The notes under the pieces are model-generated. The model was not told the origin of the DNA, did not search any database, and saw nothing but the letters and a program-made list of their open reading frames with translations. Of a stretch of 64,000 nucleotides of DNA, positions 29,901 to 41,900 are shown one piece after another. Both the position numbers and the translations under genes were made by a program. Source of the DNA: Apostichopus japonicus (Eukaryota > Echinodermata > Holothuroidea > Aspidochirotida > Stichopodidae); contig NC_092562.1 of the NCBI RefSeq assembly GCF_037975245.1, positions 20,101,054 to 20,165,053 on the forward strand, in the 5' to 3' direction. The stretch's first letter is position 1, and the number at the start of each line of letters is the position of its first letter.

Positions 29901-32900
29901 TTCTTATCTAACATTGAAACTGATGCAGAGAAAAGTGATAAAATTACTGGAAAATTTATTAATCTGGCTTTTCCAGCAGTTCAAATTCATCGTCTTCCGA
30001 GAAACAGCTGCAGTCTGTTGGTATTCGGTCAGCCAAGAGACAGACCAAAAAAGGGAAGAGGCAAAATAGAGAACGGTTCTGCTGTCCTCAAAATTGGGTG
30101 GGAATCTTTGGGAAAATGTAACACAGCAAAACAGTTCAATGATGTGATTTCTATTTTTGACAATAGTTGCATAACATTCTGTACAGTTGGAGTATGTCAT
30201 TAATTTGGAGTGAAACTTTCCTACCTTGAAGCCTGAAACATATCTTTAAATTCAGCGTTTTGCTGAATACGAAGTTGCAAAGGAGTTGGAGGAGGATGGG
30301 GGAAGGAAGGGGGGGGGGAAGAAGGGGGGAAGAAGTTGGTGGGAGGTAGTAAGGGGATATGGAAGAGGGCAAGGCAGTTTGGGGTTTGTCAGAAGGAGCA
30401 ATATTTTGGGAATACCCCCTCATATTTTGGTTGTTTCTTCACTTACTGTCTCCTCACAATTAATTCACTCTCGTCTAACCTGGTAAGGTATGTTGTTTTT
30501 AGAACACCTTAATCAGGACGTTCTTTTCTTTTGGTACTGCATTCTTTGACATCGGTCTCCTGTCTCTGTCTCATCATGCCAAATGTTTCATTCTTACCTC
30601 AGTCACATCCTCATCATCGTTGTGCCTCTCGCCGGCGGCCCGGGACAAGCGTCCATCCCTTCCAGATCCCCGGATTCCTACACCTACGAGGAACTCCTCA
30701 GCCAGAGCATCACACCAGGGAAGCGCCGGCGCAGTGCTGAAGCGCGTCCTCCTTACATCACCGCCAAGCTCATGGGTAGCGACATTCCAGACTCGTTTAA
30801 GATCGGGGATTCGCAGGTGGTCAATGGCTTCACCAACAAACCACTGGATAACGGACAGTCTTACAGTTTCTTCACGAGAGCGACGGTGATGTCCGAGAAT
30901 CAGGTGGGTATCCTTCTTATCTTAGATGTTGAATGTAGTTGAGTGGATTTTGCATTTTTCCCATCATTTAGCTCGGAATTCAATTTCATCGAGCTTAAAA
31001 AGCTTGACAAATTTCATCCTCCTCATGAGTTCGTATTGGACTATCTGGTGTATGGAATGTACCAAGAACCACATAGGGGCAATAACGGCATCTACTTAAT
31101 GCATCATTGGTTTGAACTTGTCAATGTAATAAAGGCAATGCTTATTTCCTCATTAAGATGAAAGAAGACAGGGGGGGGGGGAACAGAACAAACAAGATGT
31201 TGGTGTTTCTTATAAATACCTCCAAGGAAATGGTATGCAGCCCATTCAAGAATTAATTTACCTTCCTTTTGTCCCTTTTGGGGGGTGGGGGGGTGGGGGA
31301 TGGTATGTATTCATCGGTAGATCTAACAGCAAAAAGTTTATGAATTTTTTTATCTTCAAAATTGGTTTATTGCCCATTTTTGCCATCTAACGTTTCCCCC
31401 TTTTGTGTATTTGTTTGTTTTTTGTTGTTGTTATCTTCAACATATTTTCCCTCTTGTAGACTCCTCTTCATAGCACCAGTAAATACTCTGAAGTGGTCAC
31501 CACAGGGCCAAACCCCAACAAGGTAGGAGAGAAAGGTGATAACAGTTTCACGGGGGCAGATCCGAGCCCCTCCCAGAACCAGCTTATGGTGATCATCATC
31601 GCGGGTGGCATCGGCATTCTCATCCTCCTTCTCCTGGTCGTCCTGGTGTACATGCTCCTCATTCGTAGGTGAGTGGTATCAAGACTTTGAATATCGAATA
31701 TAATTAACATAATTAACAAACTGTCTCTTCTATCTATTTATATACATGTTTATTTTCTTAACTTTATTCAAATGGGGTGACTCGATAACCCGACGCTTAT
31801 TTCCCCCCAAACACAACCGACTTAAAAACATTTAAAGAGGATCCACAGGTGGGTAAGGGAAGGGGGGAGGTGGGAAGTGTTTTACAGTGAGATAAATAAT
31901 ATATTGTTACTTTCTTTGGGCATCACTGTCAAAACGGAGGCTTGATTTGATATGGTAAGAATGTTTGCCTGGTTTCAAGATTGGATCGACACTTTGCCAA
32001 GACTTGCCAAGTCTTTCATCACTGGGGAGGTGTTTTAACATGGGGCCTAGAGGAAGACCCATATCTAAGTCAAGGTTTATAGTACCTGCTAATGGCAGTA
32101 AGTTGGCAGGACAGAACATTATGTTTGATATAGAGTATATAGGTGATCAAAATACCAGTAGTTGGTCTAAGCTTATTAGTGGATGTTAAAAGCTTACTGT
32201 TGATATTAAACACATCTCTGATTCGCTTCAGGTCTTCATCTACTGCAACACCCAAGAGACCAGATGAACCACTGAACAACCAGCATGTGGACCCTGTTGA
32301 ATTGAGAAGAATCCACCACCAGACACCAGGTATGTACATGCACCCTCCCCCCCACCCATCCCCCTCCCCTCACACCCCACCTAATCACCTAATTGCCAGC
32401 AACCTCCCAAAAGTCATCAGCCAGCCATCTACCTTATTATCTATCTAGTCACTTGAATTCTCAAGTTGCTAAATGCTGAATTAATTTAGACGTACGTGTT
32501 CTACTCCCTAGCAACCATCTTGATGATGATGATGCCTGTGCTATTCACATTAATATAACACGTGTCAGATTATTCCACATTGACATTGAAGCCCCAGAGT
32601 AAGGAAGTGATACATAGTTGCAACCAACCTTTACAACCTATTAAATCTTATCTATGAATCCCATTTATTGTTTGACTGAGCCTTCTTTGATCGTCTTTTC
32701 TACAAATAATCTTCCCGAGTGGACTGTATGATGTTATCCGTATTATCTTTTTTTAATTTGTTAATTTGTTAAATTTTTCCCCCAGCAATGATGTCACATC
32801 CCCCCATACCTATAACAGAACTGAGTGATCACATTGAGAGACTGAAAGGCAACGACAACTTCCTCTTCTCTCAAGAGTATGAGGTGAGTTTGCATTGTGC

Positions 32901-35900
32901 ATTAGATACGATCATCTAATAAGTCATTAACATTTTTCGATGATTATCTGTTGCTTCAACTGGTTAGGTTTCACACCATGAATCTGTTTTTTTAATTTAG
33001 ATAAAGAGAATGCCATATGGTCACATGCATCCAACTTTGCATTCATTAATTTCAAATCAGTGTCAGATATCTGTCATGTATCCTTCATAAACTGCTTCCT
33101 TTTTCTTTCTCCTCCTCCAACCCCCATCCCCATCCCCTCCCCTTCCTCTCTCTCTGTCTTGTAGTCCATTGAACCAGGACAACAGTTTACATGGGAGCAC
33201 TCAAACCTGGAGACCAACAAACCAAAGAACCGTTACGCTAACGTGATCGCCTACGATCACTCCAGGGTCATCCTAGCCAGTGTGGAGGACATCCCCGAAA
33301 GTGACTACATCAACGCTAATTACTGCGACGGGTACCGCAAGCAGAACGCATACATCGCCACCCAGGGACCCCTGCCCGAAACTTTGGCCGACTTCTGGAG
33401 GATGGTTTGGGAACAGAGGTCGGTGACAATTGTCATGATGACTAAGTTGGAAGAAAGGAATCGGGTGAGTTGTTTCCCTGAGTGTGATGCCTAAAACTCA
33501 GCTGATTGGCATTCTTTGCTCTCTTGCATTGCAATGTCTGTCTAAGTTTGTTACTTCCTCTCTATAGCAGCAGGGAAGCAGTATTGAACAGCTATGGCTA
33601 GATATTGCTGGCAGCGGGAAATAACATCTAAATATGCAGCTCTCCTTTATAAAGGTCATATATGTGAGAGAATTGTGGTAAAGTGTTTAACGCAGTGGAC
33701 TTGTGATCTAACTTTTGCAGGTTCAAGTCCTGGCCAGATCATTACGTTGTGTCCTTAATTAGGCAAGGCACTTTATCTCAATTGCCTCTCTTCACCCAGG
33801 TGTATAAATGGGGACCTGTGAGATAAAACTGTCAGTTGGGCGCTGTTTAGCTGCTGCCATGTGGAGGGATTGTCTCTAAGTTTGACAGGTTATCGTTGAC
33901 CAGGGTGATTTTGTTATACACCTTGAGCTCTTTTATCGGTGGTTATGTTAATGTCTTTATTGCTTCTCAATATTATTATTATCATTATATTATATAATAT
34001 TATATAAGAATCTTAGAATCCAGAAGAACCATACCTTACTCATCCTTGTGGTCATATTTTAATGCAATATTATTATCTATAAATGTTTGCAGGTGAAGTG
34101 TGATCAGTACTGGCCCAGCCGGGGACAAGAGATTTACGGTCACATCCAGGTGGCTCTCCTGGACGTCACTGAACTGGCGTCGTACACCGTCAGAACTTTT
34201 GCCCTTGTTAATTTGAAGGTAAGCAAACAACAAAAGCTGGTGGGAAGGGGGAGGGAGGGTAGTGGTGGTGGGGAATCAGCCACGCAAAGAGACTTTATGT
34301 AATACTAACAGTCTCTAAAAGCTTCTCCTTTTTTATGCTTTATTAGAGATCTTGAAAAAGTTGTTACTTCTGTGGATTCTGATCCAGAGATATACCTCTT
34401 TAAACTGTGAAAAGTAGTAACTTGTAATGCTGTGAATTCGGTTTGATGTGTCTTGGCAGGATACAACAGGTCACAAAGTTTCTTCTGCCCACACAGCACC
34501 TCGCTTTCTACAAACATGGGCAATTAGCCAGGGAACTATTTTGCTATTTGCTTTTTTAAGTTTTTTAAGTCACTGTCACACCAGTAAATTTAGAGTGTTT
34601 TCTCCCTACGTATTAATTTTTACTGATTGCAAATGCTTTTTTCAATCGTTTAAGTTCACACGGTCCTTTCAATCTAACATTCTGTTTTTGTTTTCCGATC
34701 GCAGAGTCGATCCACTGAAAAGAGGGAGGTTCGTCAATTCCAGTTCACCGCTTGGCCGGATCACGGTGTTCCCGAGCATGCCACCTCGGTATTGGCTTTT
34801 GTGAACCGTGTGAAAGCCTGTAATCCTCCCGATGCCGGTCCTATGGTGGTGCACTGCAGGTGAGAACTTTGCTGCGATTAAATCAAATATTAAGAAGGAA
34901 ACAAATCTAAACAAAATATGAGATAAGAATTTATAATAATGCCAAAGTGCCATGCTTTGATGAAAATTTTTATGTTTGTTTTCACCATTTTCTTATCGCA
35001 AGTTAATTGTTCTGTACATCAATTCTGTTCGGGAAATTTATGTTTAAACCTAACAAGATGGGATGCTTTTTGTTTGTTGGTTTTTTTGCTGCTTCCTGTG
35101 GGATTGAGAAACCCTGCAAACGGTAGAAAAGATGCTGCGTGGAAACACTCGCAGTGGGGAATGTTCAAAGTATCTCTAATTCAATTAGAGAATATTGACT
35201 TTATTTAACAATAATGAATCAAATTTGTTGCATAATCTCCCATGTCATGTCAAGCTGTCAAGCTGTGTCATGTCAAGCCCCCATGCCATATCAAGCTGTT
35301 GTTGATATGTGATGGTCACAACGTTCATATCTCGCCACTTTCCTAATTCCCTACACAGCGCCGGCGTGGGGCGTGCAGGTGCATACATCGTCATCGACTC
35401 CATGCTGGAGCGTGTCAAGCACGAACAGACGGTCGACATCTACGGTCACGTGACTTGCCTGAGAGCTCAGCGTAATTACATGGTGCAGACGGAAGAACAG
35501 TACATCTTCATCCACGAGTCCCTCCTGGAAGCGGTCCAGAGTGGAAACACTGAGGTACCAGCTCGCAATCTCTACGCTCACATACAGAAGTTGAGCCAGC
35601 CAGACCCCGGTGATAGCGTGACTGACATGGAGAGCGAATTCAAGGTATGCATCCAAGCTGGTTATTGATATGTGATTGTTTTACTTTGCGACATCTTTTG
35701 ACCATATGAACACAAATTCTTCATCGTTTGTCATCTATTGGCCAAACTGAGGCATGTGGTTTGGAGGTGCTAGGAGAGGGGAAGGGTGGGGGTGAGCCTT
35801 TGTATTCAATAATAACTGCTTGATTTTGGTTCCGATAAAAATTTCTGCGGATACTAGTCTTGAAAGTGTGCTTGTTACAATAAAGTTTGAATAAGATTCA

Positions 35901-38900
35901 ATATTTTTCATTTTACCTCCATTCAAATATTATCTCTCTGTTTTCATTGGTTGTTTTAAACAATTCCGCACGTTTCGCTTGCAGAGATTGGCCAACATCA
36001 AAGCACAGCCATCTCAGTTTGTCAGTGCTAGTCTTCCAGCCAACAAATTCAAGAACAGATTGGTCAACATTCTTCCATGTAAGTATTTAAAAATTAATGT
36101 TTCAAAAAAAGTTGTGAGGCAGTCCTTTAATTCTTTATACTTGCATGTGTAATACCATTAGTGCAATAAATTTATCAGTAGAATTTGAAGAAAAAAAATC
36201 TTACTTGCAAAGCTTGCAAGGAATTCATAAAACCTGCTACCAATGTGTTTTTAATTCCCAAGTTTAATAATCTTTGATATGGAATGTGCAGTCGTCTCAA
36301 CGTCTCAAAATATCTTTTAATGACAAGGCTGCAACACACTAGCAATGTATTTATGTCTTCATGTTTTGTACAATGGGGAACATGTTGTGTAGCAATTATC
36401 ACAAATACTTGTATCCATGGTAGTTTTCTTAGCTAACAAATTGCTCTCATGCTCTTTATATCTTTCTCAAATAGCTTTTCTTTAAATGTGGCAGGTGGAG
36501 GGGAGAGTCCTTTCCTCTTCCAAACCATTTCTCCCCCCTCCCCCTCCCCCTAATTGTTTTGTTGCTACGTTTTACTTCTTTTTTCCTTGTAGTTGAACAG
36601 TCTCGAGTTTACCTGCAGCCTATCCGAGGTGTAGAAGGATCAGATTACATTAATGCTAGTCACATTCACGTAAGAATACTTTTTTCTCTTTGTCTCTTAA
36701 AATCTGCCCTCCCCATAATCTAATTTTGCGTTCCTGATGAGAAAAACATGAGGACGAAACATTTCCCGCAATTTTAGTGATAGTGAAAGTCGTCAAGCGA
36801 TTACTTAAACGAGGAATTCCGTTTGTAAAATATTCTGTTTTTCTTAGTTGTATATTTAATAGCCAATTTAATTGTCGAGAACAGTCTCTCACTTACTTTA
36901 AAGATTAAGATCTTTTGCCATTGAATGTTTACAAAGGGTTTATTTGCTTTCCTTTTCCTGTATCCAGGGCTACAGACAGAGGAATGCTTTCATCGCTACT
37001 CAGGGTCCGTTGGCTGAGACCACTGAAGACTTCTGGAGGATGCTCTGGGATCAGAATTCAACCATTGTAGTCATGTTAACCAAACTTAGAGAGATGAACA
37101 GGGTAAAATTATAAGAAACATTAATTCAAAAAGTCAAAAGTCATTACCTCACTTCGAGAAGATTGTGATCCAAATTTTGATCAATTCATTCACAACTTTG
37201 TCTTCATATGAGCAGCAAAGTTTTATATATTGTTTTGAAAAGATATCAAAACATGACTGCTTGCTTAAATGCAACTCCTTCCCCATCTATGCTATGCCAG
37301 TCTCATAAAGTTTGTGAACCTCTGGAAGTATCAGTTTACCTTTTCGGAGAGACGCACTCACTTCTTGAGGTAACACCACATGATCACATTGTGACAGTCG
37401 CAGTGTGTAAGGGCACCTGACCTTGAGAGTGGATCATCAAGTTATATGGGTTTTTGTGCCCAACATCTTATCTTGGGTGACTTACATTATAAAGTCCCTT
37501 TTGAAGTGCATGTCGATGTGATTATGGTTTGAATTTTTGGTTTTTTAATTTTTGTTCATTGCTCCTTTTTTGATCCTCAGGATAAATGTCACCAGTATTG
37601 GCCGGCAGAGAGGTCCGCTCGCTACCAATACTTCGTGGTGGATCCTATGTCCGAGTATAACATGCCACAGTACGTGCTGCGGGAATTCAAAGTAACCGAT
37701 GCAAGGGTGAGCATTTCTCAGAGGTCTCTGGGGGGATTCATTTCGGTCTCGGCAAACCTTCCAAGTATATTAACACAGTAACATATTTGACAGAATTATC
37801 TCCGTATATAAGACACCTAAGCCAAGAGATAATTAGAGTATTATCGGTCATTTTTTTGCTCTTCCTTCAAACAGGATGGACAGTCACGAACCATCAGACA
37901 GTTTCAGTTCACCGAGTGGCCGGAGCAGGGCGTCCCTAAATCTGGAGAGGGATTCATTGACTTTATCGGTCAAGTATTGAAAACCAAAGATCAATTTGGT
38001 CAAGATGGACCGGTCACAGTACACTGCAGGTAAAGAAACCGTCAGTACAGGCAGACTGCCCCCCCCCCTCCCCCAACAGAAAGTATAAATTTTCAGCACC
38101 TGCTTGAGATGGACTTTATCAGTTGCTTGGTGACCTTCGACGTTATCATCCCATGATAATGTAGATCAGAGGTGGGCACTAAAGGGATCTTGTGGGTCAC
38201 ACAAAACATTTTGTACCTAATCCAAGGTCCACAACACTTAAAGATGTACCTACTCCCTTCAAATGGGAATCTTGCATTATTCGTTCAAAAACACAGAGAT
38301 GAGAGGAAGCTCTGTAGGCACATTGTGTTTTGTTGAAATATCTTATAAAAATTACGCCCTTCAACTCCCAAAATTATACATATATCATGTTTTTCCTTGC
38401 CATATGGTTCTGCCGCTCGCATCGATAGGGTCTTGAAAACATATTCCTTGGACCACACAGAATGTTTTTTGAGCGGGCCGCACTCTGATGTGGATCATGG
38501 AGATTAATCATGTCGACTACTGGAAAAAGGAAAAGAAAAAAGGCCAAATTTTTGAAAATCTACCTGTTTAATTTATGCATGCAGTTGAAACTAATTTGAG
38601 AAGTATCTTGTAGACTAAAATTTGAGGAACCAAATGGGATGTCATCAAGGACTTGCTGTTTCAATTTCTTTGGTGAAAGTAAAGTCTAAGGGTGGGGAGT
38701 GAGGGGGGGGTGTGGGCAGTCTTAGTTTGATTATTCAAAATCTTATTGTAATACTCCATACAGGTTGCAAGAAGCTTTATTTAAAGGGAACAATTGGTCT
38801 ACTGGTGTAGTCTACTGGTGTAGTCTACTGGTGTAGTCTACTGGTGTAGTCTACTGGTGTAGTCTACTGGTCATGCGTTTGTCTCCTTGTGGTTGCTAGT

Positions 38901-41900
38901 GATTGTATGAAATCTTAACTGCAGTTCAGTCATTTCAGTCACTGAATTTGATCAATTTTCTGTCCTTTTCTTAAATAGTTCCGGAGTTGGCAGGACAGGA
39001 GTCTTCGTCACTCTGAGTATCGTACTCGAGAGGATGAAATATGAAGGAGTGGTCGACATCTTTCAGACAGTTAAAATGCTGCGCACTCAAAGACCAGCCA
39101 TGGTCCAAACTGAGGTAATTAGTCTCCCTCACCCACCCCCTGGTCATTGACCAAAAAGATCAAGAAATAATGGAAAAGTGGCATTTTGTGCAGGTGGTTT
39201 TGAAATGTATGTCATAGGAAGGTACCAAGTTAAGACACATTCAAAACTCTACTATTTGTAGCCCTGTGTTTGAGTTCATGACTAGTTTAAATTTGTATTT
39301 GACAATGGCATTTCAAACAGAACAACAAAAATTTATTGGTTCCTTGCTGAAAGCAAAGGAACCTATGTATTCAGGTTGGCGTGTGTGTGTGTGTGTGTGT
39401 GTGTGTGACGCTTAAGCTTGTATGCACGATAACTCAACAAGGGATTGACTGATCATGATCAAACTTGGTGGGTGGGTGGCCCATAGTGAGTAGATGAACC
39501 CTATTGTTTTTGGTGCCCACAAAGGTCACCAAAGGTCAGTTATGGTCCAAAAACCCAAAATACTAAAACTGCAATAACTCCCAGTGCCAATGTGCAACAA
39601 GGTTGATATTTTGGGACAAGTTGTGAACTGGTTAGGGCAATATTTTGAAACTTAACGGTCATGTGATCTGAGGTCAACAAAGGTCAATTAATGTTAAAAA
39701 ACTAGTATTTTTGCGATAACTTGAGAACGAATTGTCCGTTAGGGTTGGGAGTTGCTTCAGTGTAATCCAATTGTCGACCCACATCTGGGTGACCCTTGAC
39801 CTCAATTTGACCTCTGGTGACCTTTTCATGTTTTGGGGATTTTTACAGTTTCGATGCTATTTTCAGATGTCAAAGGTACCTTCCGATCATAAATATCGAT
39901 AGGTTGACCCTCGTGTGACCTTTGTGTGCGAACTTATATGGGGTCAAAGTTTTCGGTCAGAGTTAGGATGGCTGTACAGACTTATCGTGTTGATTTTTGG
40001 AATCAGCAGATCAAACTACATTTGAAACCAAGGTCAAAAGGTCAAAGGTCACATTAGAAAAAATGTGCTTAGTTTGGGAGAAAACGGGCGAAAAAGGAAA
40101 TGTTTGGTTTTGATGCTAGATTTGGATATCAAAGGTACCTTCCGATCAAAAATGTCAATGGGTTGACACCCGGGTGACCTTTGTGTGTAAAGTTATACAA
40201 GGTCAAAGTTAATTTTCAGACATTTAATGCAATAACTCCCAGGGCCAAGGTGTAACAAGGTTGATATTTTGGGACAAGTTGCAAATGGTATAGAGGAATA
40301 TTTTCAAACTTAACGGTCATGTGATCCGAGGTCATCAAAGGTCAATTAATGTTAAAAAACTAGTATTTTCGGTGAGAAAATGGGCAAAGAAAAAATGTTT
40401 GAATTCTTACAGTTTTGATGCACTGTATTCACGTCTCAACAATCAAAAATGTCAATAGGTTTACCCCAGGTGACCTTTGTGTGTGAAGTTTTATGAGGTC
40501 AAATGAAATTTTCAGACATTTAGTGCAATAATTCCCAGTTCCAAGGTGTGACACGGTTGATATTTTGGGACAAGTTGCAAATGGTATAGGGGAATATTTT
40601 CAAACTTAACGGTCATGTGATCCGAGGTCACCAAAGGTCAATTAATGATAAAAAACTAGTATTTTTGCGATAACTTGAGAACGAACTGTCCGTTAGGGTT
40701 GGGAGTTGCTTCAATTTAATCCAATTGTCGACCCATATCTGGGTGACCCTTGACCTCAATTTGACCTCTGGTGACCTTTTCATGTTTTGGGGATTTTTAC
40801 AGTTTCGATGCTATTTTCAGATGTCAAAGGTACCTTCTGATCATAAATGTCAATGGGTTAACCCCCGTGTGACCTTCGTGTGCGGAGTTATACGAGGTCA
40901 AAGTTAATTTTCAGACATTTAATGCAATAACTCTCAGTTCCAAGGTGTGACAAGGTTGATATTTTGGGACAAGTTGCAAATGGTATAGGGGAATATTTTC
41001 AAACTTAACGGTCATGTGATCCGAGGTCACCAAAGGTCAATTAATGATAAAAAACTAGTATTTTGCGATAACTTGAGAACAAATTGTCCGTTAGGGTTGG
41101 GAGTTGCTTCAATGTAATCCAATTGTCAACCCGCATCTGGGTGACCCTTGACCTCAATTTGACCTCTGGTGACCTTTTCGTGTTTTGGGGATTTTTACAG
41201 TTTCGATGCTATTTTCAGATGTCAAAGGTGCCTTCTGATCATAAATGTCAATAGGTTGACCCCAATATGACCTTCGTGTGCGAAGTTATACGAGTTCAAA
41301 GTTAAATAATATTAATGAGGTCACAGGTCAAACGTGAAAAAGTCCCAAGTTGCAATAACTTAGCTACTATTTATTGGAATTTCGTCAAACTTGGTATGAT
41401 GATATTGGTAGATAGTCTCCACACACTGATGTGTGTTGCAATTGATATCATGCATGTTTATAAGGGGGGGGGGGGGGCTAGCATTATTTCGTTATGAAAA
41501 GTTTGTTAGCACAATAACTCAACAAGGGAATGACCAATCATTACCATACTTGGTGAGTGGGTGGCCCATAGTAAGTAGATTATCCCTGTTGATGTTGGTG
41601 CTCAGTTCATGAATATTAATGAGGTCATGGGGTCAAACGTGAAATACTCCAAATTGCAATTACTTGGCTACTATTACTAGTCGGAATTTCGTCAAACTTG
41701 GTATGATGATAATGGTAGATAGTCTTCACACACTGATGTGTGTTGCAATTGATATCAGGGCTTAGCATTACTTTGGCAACAAAGGTTTGTGAGCATAAAT
41801 TACTGTTGTTGTATTAGGGCTTTTTTAGAAATTTCCCTATGAATGGAACTAATGAACAGCAGCAAGGAACCATGAAATGTTTTCATTCTGGTTTTTGAAA

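Larger units (their letters stand above)
25456..32785 (+). other. Medium LAR introns, nothing notable
   Basis: This entry covers the introns 25456-26403, 26497-26891, 27183-27613, 28015-28553, 30904-31459, 31669-32231 and 32330-32785. Apart from G-runs near 31170-31180 and 31282-31300 and a C-rich run near 32343-32380, I see no coding exon, mobile element or RNA gene in them. Confidence 0.7.
34219..38978 (+). other. Introns in the D1 and D2 region
   Basis: Introns 34219-34704, 34860-35358, 35645-35984, 36079-36592, 36670-36967 and 37103-37580 look empty. Intron 38030-38978 holds a possible hAT-like remnant (38166-38510) and a 13 bp tandem repeat (38798-38870). Confidence 0.7.

Noticed and set aside
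40725-40907. 60-codon open frame as a gene
   Set aside because: It lies wholly within a repeated unit of the inverted-repeat element, and other copies break the frame.
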